Of a stretch of 64,000 nt of DNA, positions 52,136 through 60,702 are shown piece after piece. The position numbers and the translations under genes are program-made. The notes under the pieces were generated by a model. That model did no database searches and was not told where the DNA came from. It saw nothing but the letters and a program-made list of their open reading frames with translations. The first letter of the stretch is position 1. Each line of letters opens with the position of its first letter. Source of the stretch: Candidatus Melainabacteria bacterium (GTDB lineage Bacteria > Cyanobacteriota > Vampirovibrionia > Obscuribacterales > Obscuribacteraceae); the NCBI GenBank assembly GCA_027451745.1, contig DAIDIP010000008.1:1-64000 (forward strand), in the 5' to 3' direction.

Positions 52136-54580
52136 CTATCTTTGCAAAAAAGTCTTTTGCCGAGCAATAGAGGAGAAGCTTTCTTTCATCTCTTTAGCAC
52201 TTGTACAAGCAAAATATTTGCTGCCATAATGCGCAAGAGCTGCTAAACCATTATTATTTTCACCTAGAAATTTATCTAGATTCTCGTGTAGTTTTTTATC
52301 ATTATCTAGATTCAGTCCAATTGTATAAACAGCGATACCATCGCTGTGGCAAGTTCCGGGTCCTGGACCTACAACAGCAGCAGCAGCTTTTGCTTCAACG
52401 CCCTCAATGCCATCGGTTGGTTCACTAGCCATTATTAAAACTATTGCTTTATGCGCTGTTGGTCTGTTATGTAAATCAATTACAGTATCAGCAATGGAAA
52501 CATCATAATTTTTAGAATGAAACATTGCATAAGCTGTTTTCATAGCTTCCGAAACATCGCAGACAGATAAAGGTCGACAATTATATAAGCCATTAGCTCC
52601 TGCTCCTGTATAAGACCAGCTATTAGTAGTGGTTTTGCTTACAGAATTTTGACTCAGACATTCAAAATAATTTTCATGATTAACATCCAGTGCTGTTCTT
52701 GGTATACGAAAACCACTGGTGTCCATTTGACTTGTACTTTTTTCAGTAACTTTGTTATCATTCAACCCTTGTTCTGTTGGTTTGCCACAAAAAAAGACTG
52801 GATTGCTGTAACTAGGTTCGCAGTATGCTGGGCAAAAAACATAGAAACTACGTTTATTAGGTGGATTAACAGAAGCATCAGGCATGGTACCTTCTGTCGT
52901 ATCATAAGGATAGCGCCCTTTATCAAAAGAATTTTTGCTAGAAAATCCTACGAAACCAAATCTACAATTAGCCTCTTGGTGCAACAGTTGAAAAAATGCC
53001 TGATCAGTAGTACTAAGAACGGTAGCAATAGGTTGAGAAAACATCATGGCTAATCGTTGATAAGCTTTTTGATATCCGTCTTGCAAACTATGTGGATCAA
53101 TAGCGTAAACTTGTCCATCCACTAAAACAGGTCTGTCCAAAAGAGCCATTTGAAAATTACTTACCCCTGTAGGTAAAACTGGTGTTCGCTCTAAATTACC
53201 TCTAGCAGCCTCCACTACTACAGCAATATTAGGGAAGCTAAATGTTTTACCTCGTATATCCACGTCTGGTTCTTCTTGAGGAAAAGTATAAGTAAACGCA
53301 GAAAATTTGTCTGGTCCTTGCAAAGCCTGTTCGTACGGATATCTAATGAGTTGATGATCAGGGACAGCAGTAGCTGGATTAGCTATATTCACAACTAAAT
53401 CAGTAAAAGTTTGCTCATCTACTCCTGGATCATTACTAAAAATATCTTGCGATCCTCTTGGAGCAGCACACTGAGCATTGAGCATGATATTGTTGTCTTT
53501 TTGCCATGTTGTATCTGTGAAAGCGCATGGCAAAATAGAGCCCTGTGGAGGATTATTACCTAGCATATCCGTAACACCATCACCATTGCCACCTAAAGCA
53601 ACACTTAAATCACAATTGCCAGGTGGCGTAGCATAATCCAGCGCTCTGTAATACGGTGGTTGTGCCGCTGGCCACAATTGATATTGCACTGATCCATCAT
53701 AATGAGCATAATGAGAACGCAAGTAAGGAGCAAAACTAAGAGGATGCTTTATGCAGCCATTAGATTCATTAAACGCTTGATCAAGATTTTGTGGTGGCAA
53801 AGCATTAACAAAACAAGACATTTTTGTTTTGTTTTTATTTTCGCCGCCTTTTAGATAATTATAGATTGTATGTGGACTGGTGCGACAAGGCAAACTAATG
53901 TATTGAATTATCCCGCAACCAGGCGTGGTTTTATTTATTTTGTTTGTCGCCCCTCGTGGATCATGTATCCATTCTCGACGAATAAATGTCACCACTGTTT
54001 GATCGTCCATAGCACAAGATAAATCCATAGCAACAACTACATCTATTTTTGCTAGACCAGAAACCGAGCTTCCTGTAATCACTACCCCGGGCACATGTAT
54101 CATTTTCAATATTGAAGCTTGATAGTTATAGGTAAGATAACAAATCATTTTTTTACAAGCTGGGTCAGGAACATCCAAATCAACACAATCACCTTGCTCA
54201 TTTAGTAATGCAATAAGATAACGTGTTTCACCACCTTTTAAATTTGCGCTTAATGAATCCATAGTTAATGCTTTACTAGCATCATTTATCAGGTTTCCAA
54301 GCACATAATTGTTATTAATCATATTGCGCGCATAATCTGCCGCCTCATGGCGAGCTGCTATAAGCTTGCTGCATTTATTATCATCATCAGCGATATCCAT
54401 ACAAGAAAGCATAGTTGTGCCAGTTAATGCCGCTGAATCACTAATAGCCATCAGCTGCCTTTGGGCTATCTGCATTCTGTTTATCTCAAAAATAAATATA
54501 GTAAAATAAAGAAGCACACCTGCTAGTGCCAGAACAAGTCCTATCACAGCCTGTCCACGTTTGCGAAATTTTAATTTCAT
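52136..54580 (-). CDS. TadG-like pilus-assembly protein with von Willebrand A features
   Basis: An 814-residue envelope protein. The N-terminus is that of TadE/TadG proteins: a basic stretch (KFRKRGQ), one membrane helix (AVIGLVLALAGVLLYFTIFI) then INRMQIAQRQLMAISDSAAL. A vWA-type domain begins at about 180 with VVVAMDLSCAMDD (MIDAS DxSxAM in place of DxSxS) and resumes near the C-terminus with AIVLIMASEPTDG and GIAVYTIGL. About 450 residues, Cys- and Pro-rich, are inserted between them. No other tad genes are present. It could be a surface adhesin or orphan pilus factor. Confidence 0.7.
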   Translation of the reverse strand: MKLKFRKRGQAVIGLVLALAGVLLYFTIFIFEINRMQIAQRQLMAISDSAALTGTTMLSCMDIADDDNKCSKLIAARHEAADYARNMINNNYVLGNLINDASKALTMDSLSANLKGGETRYLIALLNEQGDCVDLDVPDPACKKMICYLTYNYQASILKMIHVPGVVITGSSVSGLAKIDVVVAMDLSCAMDDQTVVTFIRREWIHDPRGATNKINKTTPGCGIIQYISLPCRTSPHTIYNYLKGGENKNKTKMSCFVNALPPQNLDQAFNESNGCIKHPLSFAPYLRSHYAHYDGSVQYQLWPAAQPPYYRALDYATPPGNCDLSVALGGNGDGVTDMLGNNPPQGSILPCAFTDTTWQKDNNIMLNAQCAAPRGSQDIFSNDPGVDEQTFTDLVVNIANPATAVPDHQLIRYPYEQALQGPDKFSAFTYTFPQEEPDVDIRGKTFSFPNIAVVVEAARGNLERTPVLPTGVSNFQMALLDRPVLVDGQVYAIDPHSLQDGYQKAYQRLAMMFSQPIATVLSTTDQAFFQLLHQEANCRFGFVGFSSKNSFDKGRYPYDTTEGTMPDASVNPPNKRSFYVFCPAYCEPSYSNPVFFCGKPTEQGLNDNKVTEKSTSQMDTSGFRIPRTALDVNHENYFECLSQNSVSKTTTNSWSYTGAGANGLYNCRPLSVCDVSEAMKTAYAMFHSKNYDVSIADTVIDLHNRPTAHKAIVLIMASEPTDGIEGVEAKAAAAVVGPGPGTCHSDGIAVYTIGLNLDNDKKLHENLDKFLGENNNGLAALAHYGSKYFACTSAKEMKESFSSIARQKTFLQR

Positions 54581-54671
54581 AGCACCTGTAATATCTATAC
54601 AGCCAAGTTAAATCTATTATAACGACCGGTTAATGATCTTGCTAGTAGTTAGTTGCACTGATACTGCATCA

Positions 54672-55010
54672 TTATTTTGAACGTAGTGAACCATTAATGC
54701 CATATTTCCAATTGAACACAACCGGATCCTCATTGAGTTCAGTCACATATTGTTTTATGCGTGAGGTCAGCTCTGTCTTTGAGTTAACACGGATATGGCG
54801 CAAAACTGTGAGGACCATTTTTGAGAAGAAAACCTCAATAAGGTTAAGCCATGAGCAATGCTTAGGCGTAAAAGCGAACTCGAATTGATCTGGAACAGTG
54901 TTTAGAAAATCCTGCGTTTCCTTAGAGATGTGAGCAGAATGGTTATCCAGGATAATTCGGATTTTTGCGAGCTTTGGATACGCCTTGTCGACTTGTTTAA
55001 GGATTTTCAC
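54672..55010 (-). pseudogene. IS630-family transposase, C-terminal fragment
   Basis: The 112 residues match the second half of IS630/Tc1-mariner DDE transposases: RIILDNHSAHISKETQDFL (second catalytic Asp with DNHSAH), FAFTPKHCSWLNLIEVFFSK (TP-x-SWLNxIE, the third acidic residue) and LRHIRVNSKTELTSRI. The first catalytic Asp and the HTH half are missing, and the frame runs into the 3' flank of clpB. The element is dead and marks an insertion hotspot edge. Confidence 0.85.
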
Positions 55011-55029
55011 TTGCCTTCGCAGGTAAACT

Positions 55030-57675
55030 TTAAACTATCATCAGGACATCCTGTTTTTTAAAAACCAGCCTCTCTCCGTCAGAATCTACGGCAATATTAT
55101 CTCCGTCTCTAAACTCACCTTCCAGCAGTTTTAAGGCCAAAGGATTTTCTATGTCCTTGGTGATTAATCTTTTTAATGGACGTGCACCAAATACAGGGTC
55201 ATAACCTGTACGTGCCAAATAATCACGTGCCGCTTCTGTAGGCAATAAAACGATCTTGCGCTCTTCCAAGCGACGATTTAAATAACTGAGTTGTACATCA
55301 ACTATTTTCTTCAATTGTTCAGCAGTTAAAGCATGGAACACTACTGTTTCATCAATACGATTGAGAAATTCCGGTCTGAAATGTTCTCGCAATGCAGATA
55401 GCACTTTTTCTTTCATTACCGGATAACCAGAGTCTCCATCAACAGTCGACTTTACTTGATAATCCAAAATATATTGACTGCCAATATTGGAGGTCATGAT
55501 TAATACAGTATTTTTGAAATCAACAGTTCTACCTTTTGAATCAGTCAAATGTCCTTCATCTAGTACTTGCAAAAGTACGTTGAAAACGTCGCTATGCGCC
55601 TTTTCAATTTCATCAAATAGTACACACGAATATGCTCGTCTGCGAACAGCTTCAGTTAATTGTCCGCCTTCATCATAACCAATATATCCAGGTGGGGCAC
55701 CTATTAAGCGGGCCACAGTATGACGTTCTTGATATTCAGACATGTCAATTCGAATAATAGCTTGTTCATCATCAAATAAAAATTCAGCTAATGCTTTTGC
55801 TAATTCTGTCTTTCCTACACCAGTAGGTCCTAAGAATAAGAAGCTTCCTATAGGTCTATTTGGATCTTTTAACCCAGCACGAGCTCTGCGTACAGCACTA
55901 GAAACAACTTCAATAGCTTCATCTTGACCAATCACACGTTGATGCAAATGTTCTTCTAAATGCAATAACTTTTGCACTTCGCCTTCTAGAAGCTTAGTCA
56001 CTGGAATATGTGTCCATTTGGAGACTATTTCTGCTATATCTTGTTCATCAACTTCTTCTTTTATCAATCTAGAAACATTCTTTTTACCGTTTTTTGAAAG
56101 AAAAGATTCTTCTTCTTTTGTTAGCTTTTTTTCTAATTCAATCAACTTGCCATATTTAAGCTCAGCGGCTTTTTGCAAATCAGTAGCCCGTTCTGCTTGT
56201 TCAATTTGATGTTTTGTTGCTTCAATTTCAGCTTTTATTGTTTGTACATGACCCAAAACTTCCTTTTCTGATTGCCATTGAGCCCGCAAAATATCAGCTT
56301 GTTCTTTTATGTCAGCTATTTCTTTTTCCAGTCTTTGCAAGCGCTCTTTAGAAGCAGGATCTGTTTCTTTGCGCAGGGCTTCTCTTTCAATCTCTAATTG
56401 AATGCGGCGTCTTTCTAATTCATCCAAATCTGATGGCATAGAATCAATTTCAATACGCATTTTTGCTGCCGCTTCATCAACTAAGTCAATTGCTTTATCT
56501 GGCAAAAAACGATCGGTTATATACCTATGTGAAAGAACGGCTGCACTAACCAATGCAGCATCTTTAATTCTCACACCATGATGGACTTCATATCTTTCTT
56601 TCAATCCACGCAAAATAGAAATTGTATCTTCTACTGTTGGTTCTTCTACTAAAACAGTTTGAAAACGACGTTCCAAAGCCGGGTCTTTTTCAATATGCTT
56701 ACGATATTCATCCAAAGTGGTGGCGCCAATACAATGCAATTCGCCGCGTGCTAATGGCGGCTTAAGTAAATTGCCAGCATCCATTGCCCCTTCACCACCA
56801 GAACCAGCACCCACAACTGTGTGCAATTCATCTATAAATAAAATGATATTTCCTTGGGCTTCAATTACTTCTTTAAGAACTGCTTTTAGTCGTTCTTCAA
56901 ATTCACCACGATATTTTGCCCCGGCAATCAAAGAACCCATATCAAGAGTAATTAATCGCTTGTCTTTAAGTCCTTCTGGAACGTCCCCGCGTGTAATTCT
57001 AGAAGCCAACCCTTCTACAATAGCTGTTTTTCCAACACCTGGTTCACCAACTAAAACAGGGTTGTTTTTTGTTCGACGACTAAGAACTTGCATTACCCGT
57101 CTAATTTCTTCGTCTCGTCCAATAACCGGATCTAATTTACCTTGTTGTGCTAATTGAGTTAAATCACGCCCGTATCGAGCTAAGGCTTCATATGTTGCTT
57201 CTGGATCCTGGCTTGTCACGCGCTGATTACCTCTAATAGCTGTAAGAGCTTGCAAAATACGCTCACGATTAACACCGAATTGTTTAAGTATTGTGCCAGC
57301 ATGACTTTTGCTTTCATCACAAAGGGCCATCATAAGATGTTCAACACTTATATACTGATCTTTTAGTCTGTCGGCTTCTTGTTTAGCTGTTTCAAAAGCT
57401 GACATCAATTTATTAGAAACAAGTATTTCGTCTTTATTCGATGCCATACTTGAACTTTTTGGCTGGCGAGCCAAATATTTTTCTATTTCTTCAATTACTA
57501 AATTGGTATCTACATCCAGTTTTTTTAGAATACGTGTAGCCATACCATCGCTTTGTTCAAGCAATGCCAAAAGTAAATGCTCAGGTGTTACTTCTCTTTG
57601 ACCATAACGAGAAGTAATCTCACGACAACTCGTAATTGCTTCTTGTGCTTTACTAGTAAATTTTTCTAGATTCAT
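55030..57675 (-). CDS. clpB: ClpB disaggregase
   Basis: An AAA+ chaperone that resolubilises protein aggregates with DnaK. Domains: Clp N repeats (1-150), AAA1 (Walker [10 protein letters not shown], Walker [10 protein letters not shown]), the long middle coiled coil specific to ClpB (about 410-540), and AAA2 ([18 protein letters not shown]-like [11 protein letters not shown]). Length 881 is typical. GAGG precedes the ATG. I see no CIRCE element in the 250-base upstream gap. The gene is complete although the IS630 remnant lies just beyond its stop. Confidence 0.97.
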   Translation of the reverse strand: MNLEKFTSKAQEAITSCREITSRYGQREVTPEHLLLALLEQSDGMATRILKKLDVDTNLVIEEIEKYLARQPKSSSMASNKDEILVSNKLMSAFETAKQEADRLKDQYISVEHLMMALCDESKSHAGTILKQFGVNRERILQALTAIRGNQRVTSQDPEATYEALARYGRDLTQLAQQGKLDPVIGRDEEIRRVMQVLSRRTKNNPVLVGEPGVGKTAIVEGLASRITRGDVPEGLKDKRLITLDMGSLIAGAKYRGEFEERLKAVLKEVIEAQGNIILFIDELHTVVGAGSGGEGAMDAGNLLKPPLARGELHCIGATTLDEYRKHIEKDPALERRFQTVLVEEPTVEDTISILRGLKERYEVHHGVRIKDAALVSAAVLSHRYITDRFLPDKAIDLVDEAAAKMRIEIDSMPSDLDELERRRIQLEIEREALRKETDPASKERLQRLEKEIADIKEQADILRAQWQSEKEVLGHVQTIKAEIEATKHQIEQAERATDLQKAAELKYGKLIELEKKLTKEEESFLSKNGKKNVSRLIKEEVDEQDIAEIVSKWTHIPVTKLLEGEVQKLLHLEEHLHQRVIGQDEAIEVVSSAVRRARAGLKDPNRPIGSFLFLGPTGVGKTELAKALAEFLFDDEQAIIRIDMSEYQERHTVARLIGAPPGYIGYDEGGQLTEAVRRRAYSCVLFDEIEKAHSDVFNVLLQVLDEGHLTDSKGRTVDFKNTVLIMTSNIGSQYILDYQVKSTVDGDSGYPVMKEKVLSALREHFRPEFLNRIDETVVFHALTAEQLKKIVDVQLSYLNRRLEERKIVLLPTEAARDYLARTGYDPVFGARPLKRLITKDIENPLALKLLEGEFRDGDNIAVDSDGERLVFKKQDVLMIV

Positions 57676-57859
57676 TTTGCAACCTCGAGTTGTCCAATAA
57701 AAATTATCCCAAGCTCTTAAACTATTATCAGCACGAATGTTATAGCGCCCTAATTTTTATACATTTTGTTAACGACTATCTTAGAGCATATACTTTTCTT
57801 GCAAAGATTTTTTTGCTATGGCATACGTCGTTTGCCAATAGACTGTTTATACCTGGTTA

Positions 57860-57898
57860 CAAAGAAGCTGTATCTAATTGAACTTTATAGCTTCTTTG
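57860..57898. repeat. 10-bp inverted repeat upstream of a secreted-protein gene
   Basis: CAAAGAAGCT (57860-57869) and AGCTTCTTTG (57889-57898) are exact reverse complements with a 19-base loop, ending about 30 bases before the ATG at 57930. It could be an operator or a leader hairpin; there is no T-run. The divergent clpB start is about 190 bases away. Confidence 0.5.
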
Positions 57899-57929
57899 CT
57901 ATCGTAATAGCCCAACAGGAAGCGAACAT

Positions 57930-59108
57930 ATGCTCAAAAGAGCGACAATTACCCTTTCCGCCTCATTAATGCTCAGCAGTTTGCTGGGCTTGCCTATAAG
58001 TGCCGCCAGCAACATTAAAAATGAACCCAAAGCAGCAAAAAATACTGCTTCTCCAACAATTCAGCTTCCAAATCAACTTTCCACCAATAAATCGCCTTCT
58101 ACAGCAAATGCAAGTACTCATTTGCTACAAGGTTCTGTAATTGAAACAGTTAAACCGTCTCCTCTACTGTACGGAAATCTTCAAACTATGCCCAAAGGGA
58201 GCAAATTAAATCTCTCAGTCATGGGCAGTTTAAACTCACAATTAAGCAAAGTTGGCGACGATGTTTTTGCCAAAGTAATGTTGGACGTCAATAGCGGGGA
58301 TAAAGTACTTCTGCCTGGCGGTTGGTTTATGCACGGTACGGTAACTGAAATGGCTACCCAAAAACGATTAGGACGGGACGGTTATGTGACGGTCGAATTC
58401 GATAAATTAATTAGCCCAGATGGAGATATAGATTTACCCTTCAAAACCAAATTTTCCACTAAGGATAACGAGCTTAAAGCCATTACTAAAACAGTACTTA
58501 TTGACAGTGGATACATGGCTTTAGGAGCTACAGGGGGCAGTATACTTTCAGTTCAATTAACCGGTATTCCCATGGCTATAGCTACTCATGGCATTTCTGT
58601 AGGAGCAGGAGCAGCCTTAGGTGGTGGCTTAGGATTAATTGGTGCTCTCAAGCGCAAAGGTAAAATAGCCTCTTTTTTACCAGGCGATGAGCTTAGCATT
58701 ACTACAGCTGAACCCATTGTTTTACCCGGCTTTGATGCCCGTTTTATTCCATCAGGACAAAGTCCAAAGACTCTCCCCAATCTAAAGTTAAAAGCAAACA
58801 CCTATACTTTCACTAAAGATCCCTTCGGTGACAAGCTCTCTAAGCAACTACTTTTGTCTATAACAGTAAACAATGATACCGATAAAGAAATTAGCCTTTT
58901 TGACCTAGCAGTAATTTCAGATCGGGGACAACGGTACTATCCTTCTTTAACAGTTGATGGCTTACAAACGTTAAAAACCAAGGCCAAACCTCATTCTTCT
59001 ATCACTGCAAACCTTGCATTTAATGTAGGAAATAGCAAACACAAATACTGTCTTATTCTTTTAGACAAGTTAAATCGTGAAGAAATAGCTCGTTGCCAGA
59101 TAAATTAA
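57930..59108 (+). CDS. secreted protein of unknown function with possible VirB10/TrbI-like domain
   Basis: A 392-residue protein with a signal peptide (about 1-25, ending ISA) and a Ser/Thr/Asn-rich linker. Residues about 85-200 read PKGSKLNLSVMGSLNSQLSK, VLLPGGWFMHGTVTEM, RLGRDGYVTVEFDKL and SPDGDIDLPF. This order (lower the energy of S-x-L, G-x-V-x-A, lLPgG, RL..V.W/F.kl..PDG) resembles the VirB10/TrbI outer-membrane domain, an inference from pattern only. A glycine-rich hydrophobic stretch (220-245) and a DUF4352-like C-terminal domain (about 300-390, SITVNNDTDKEISLFDLAVI) follow. I recognise no named family. Confidence 0.5.
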   Translation: MLKRATITLSASLMLSSLLGLPISAASNIKNEPKAAKNTASPTIQLPNQLSTNKSPSTANASTHLLQGSVIETVKPSPLLYGNLQTMPKGSKLNLSVMGSLNSQLSKVGDDVFAKVMLDVNSGDKVLLPGGWFMHGTVTEMATQKRLGRDGYVTVEFDKLISPDGDIDLPFKTKFSTKDNELKAITKTVLIDSGYMALGATGGSILSVQLTGIPMAIATHGISVGAGAALGGGLGLIGALKRKGKIASFLPGDELSITTAEPIVLPGFDARFIPSGQSPKTLPNLKLKANTYTFTKDPFGDKLSKQLLLSITVNNDTDKEISLFDLAVISDRGQRYYPSLTVDGLQTLKTKAKPHSSITANLAFNVGNSKHKYCLILLDKLNREEIARCQIN

Positions 59109-59258
59109 ACTTGCGGATATTCCCATGAAGTACCTAGTATAAATTGCTAATTCGCGTTAATATACTCAGGACAAAGTAATTAAACATTTAAGCAGGCTTG
59201 GCACCGGGCGAGCTTCTTATGAGTTAATCAATGTTTCGGTAGGATCTCTGGAAAAACT

Positions 59259-59936
59259 ATGAAGGCGCATATATTTCACGTTCTTGAAAGTATTCATGGA
59301 CAGCATCGTGCGCGCCAGGGTGAAGTACATCTTAGAACTCTTCAAGCTCAGAATGTACAACTGGAGCGTTCTTTGAAAGATAAAGACGCTGAAATAGATC
59401 TTTTGCAGAACAAAATAAAAGATCTGGAAGCTCAGTTAGACGAGATGATGGACACTGATAGCTTAACTGGATTACCTAATCGTGAGTCTTTTAAACACCA
59501 TTTGCTTCATTCAATTAAAAGAGCTTTGAGACTTGGTTATTCGCTTTCTGTCTTAGTTCTAGACATCGATCATTTGCGCGATATCAACAAAGAGTATGGA
59601 CAAGAAAGTGGCGATTTAGTGCTTACCAAAGCAGCTAAAATTCTCCGTACTTCTGTACGCGAAGTAGATATGGCTGCGCGTTGGGACGGGGATGAATTAA
59701 TTGCCGTTCTGCACGAAACTGATGCTGAAGGAGCAAGTCTCGTAGCACAACGAATTCAGAAAAGAGTTTTAAACTTAGATCTTACTGATAAGAAAACTGG
59801 ACGAAAATTAAAAGCAAGTGTTTCAGTAGGCGTAGCAGGTTACACACCCTGTTGCGGAGAAGCACACGATTTGATTGCCGAAGCAAGAGAAGCTCTTGCT
59901 TCAGTAAAAAAAAGCAGCCCCAGCTCCGTTAGTTAA
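59259..59936 (+). CDS. GGDEF-domain protein (putative diguanylate cyclase)
   Basis: A 225-residue soluble protein: an N-terminal coiled coil (about 20-62, LQAQNVQLERSLKDKDAEID) and a GGDEF domain. LTGLPNRESFKHHL opens the domain, LDIDHLRDINKEYG holds the metal Asp, and the active-site loop is RWDGDELIAV, so GGDEF reads DGDEL (residues 143-147). The inhibitory RxxD site (R134-E-V-D137) five residues upstream is kept. Substituting the first Gly by Asp may lower or abolish c-di-GMP synthesis; some variants work. No EAL domain is present. Confidence 0.85.
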   Translation: MKAHIFHVLESIHGQHRARQGEVHLRTLQAQNVQLERSLKDKDAEIDLLQNKIKDLEAQLDEMMDTDSLTGLPNRESFKHHLLHSIKRALRLGYSLSVLVLDIDHLRDINKEYGQESGDLVLTKAAKILRTSVREVDMAARWDGDELIAVLHETDAEGASLVAQRIQKRVLNLDLTDKKTGRKLKASVSVGVAGYTPCCGEAHDLIAEAREALASVKKSSPSSVS

Positions 59937-59969
59937 ATTACATTTGCCGCACAAAAGGTTTTCTTCAGC

Positions 59970-60620
59970 TTAGATTCGCACAATAACTTTTTCTTTTGGA
60001 AAGCGCACCTTTGGCAAATTAGCTTTTTGATCTTCTGCTGAACGATAACCCATCGCACACACAACAACGCTATGGCATCCGGATTTATCTAAACCCAAAA
60101 TACGATCGTAGTCTTTTTTAGAAAAACCTTCCATTGGGCACGTGTCTATATCTAGCATTGAAGCAGCTGTCATTAAATTACCCAGAGCTATATAACACTG
60201 CATAGACATCCATTCGGCTGTTTGTGCTTCATTCATGCCTTTTTGCATTCTCAACATCATTTCGTGTTCGCGCGCAAATTCTTTTGCCGAAAGTCCGTGA
60301 ACTGAAGCTGTAAAGTCAACAAATTCATTTATATATTCAGCAGTTAATTTATCCGGTCTACAAATAACTACTACATGCGAACAGTCTTTGACTTGTTTTT
60401 GCCCATACGAAGCTGCCACTAATTCTTCTTTGATTTTTGCATCTGTAACTACAACAAATTTCCACGTTTGCAGTCCCCAGCTTGATGGGGTAAGAATCAA
60501 AGCCTTTTCAACAGTATCCCAAGTAGCGCTATCAATTTTTTTATTAGTATCAAATTTTTGGGTTGCGTAACGCCACTCCAGTTTTGACAAAACCGCCAAA
60601 TTTTTATCTGTAAGCATCAT
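59970..60620 (-). CDS. nitroreductase-family NAD(P)H oxidoreductase
   Basis: A 216-residue FMN-dependent flavoprotein of the NfsB-like type. Visible: EWRYATQKFDTNKKID (RR/R-Y substrate and FMN-binding start), ILTPSSWGLQTWKFVVV, LGNLMTAASMLDIDTCPMEGF and CAMGYRSAEDQKA at the C-terminus. Such enzymes reduce quinones, nitroaromatics or enones; the natural substrate is not evident. It stands alone between the GGDEF protein and the ATPase unit. Confidence 0.9.
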   Translation of the reverse strand: MMLTDKNLAVLSKLEWRYATQKFDTNKKIDSATWDTVEKALILTPSSWGLQTWKFVVVTDAKIKEELVAASYGQKQVKDCSHVVVICRPDKLTAEYINEFVDFTASVHGLSAKEFAREHEMMLRMQKGMNEAQTAEWMSMQCYIALGNLMTAASMLDIDTCPMEGFSKKDYDRILGLDKSGCHSVVVCAMGYRSAEDQKANLPKVRFPKEKVIVRI

Positions 60621-60702
60621 GATTACCCACCCTTTGCCAAATCAAAAACAATATATAGCCCCGAATTATACAATAAAAATACTGGCAACCATCCAGCTTT
60701 TA

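Noticed and set aside
57676-57929. CIRCE or other heat-shock element upstream of clpB
   Set aside because: No TTAGCACTC-N9-GAGTGCTAA or close variant is present; the only inverted repeat lies far from clpB, near the next gene.
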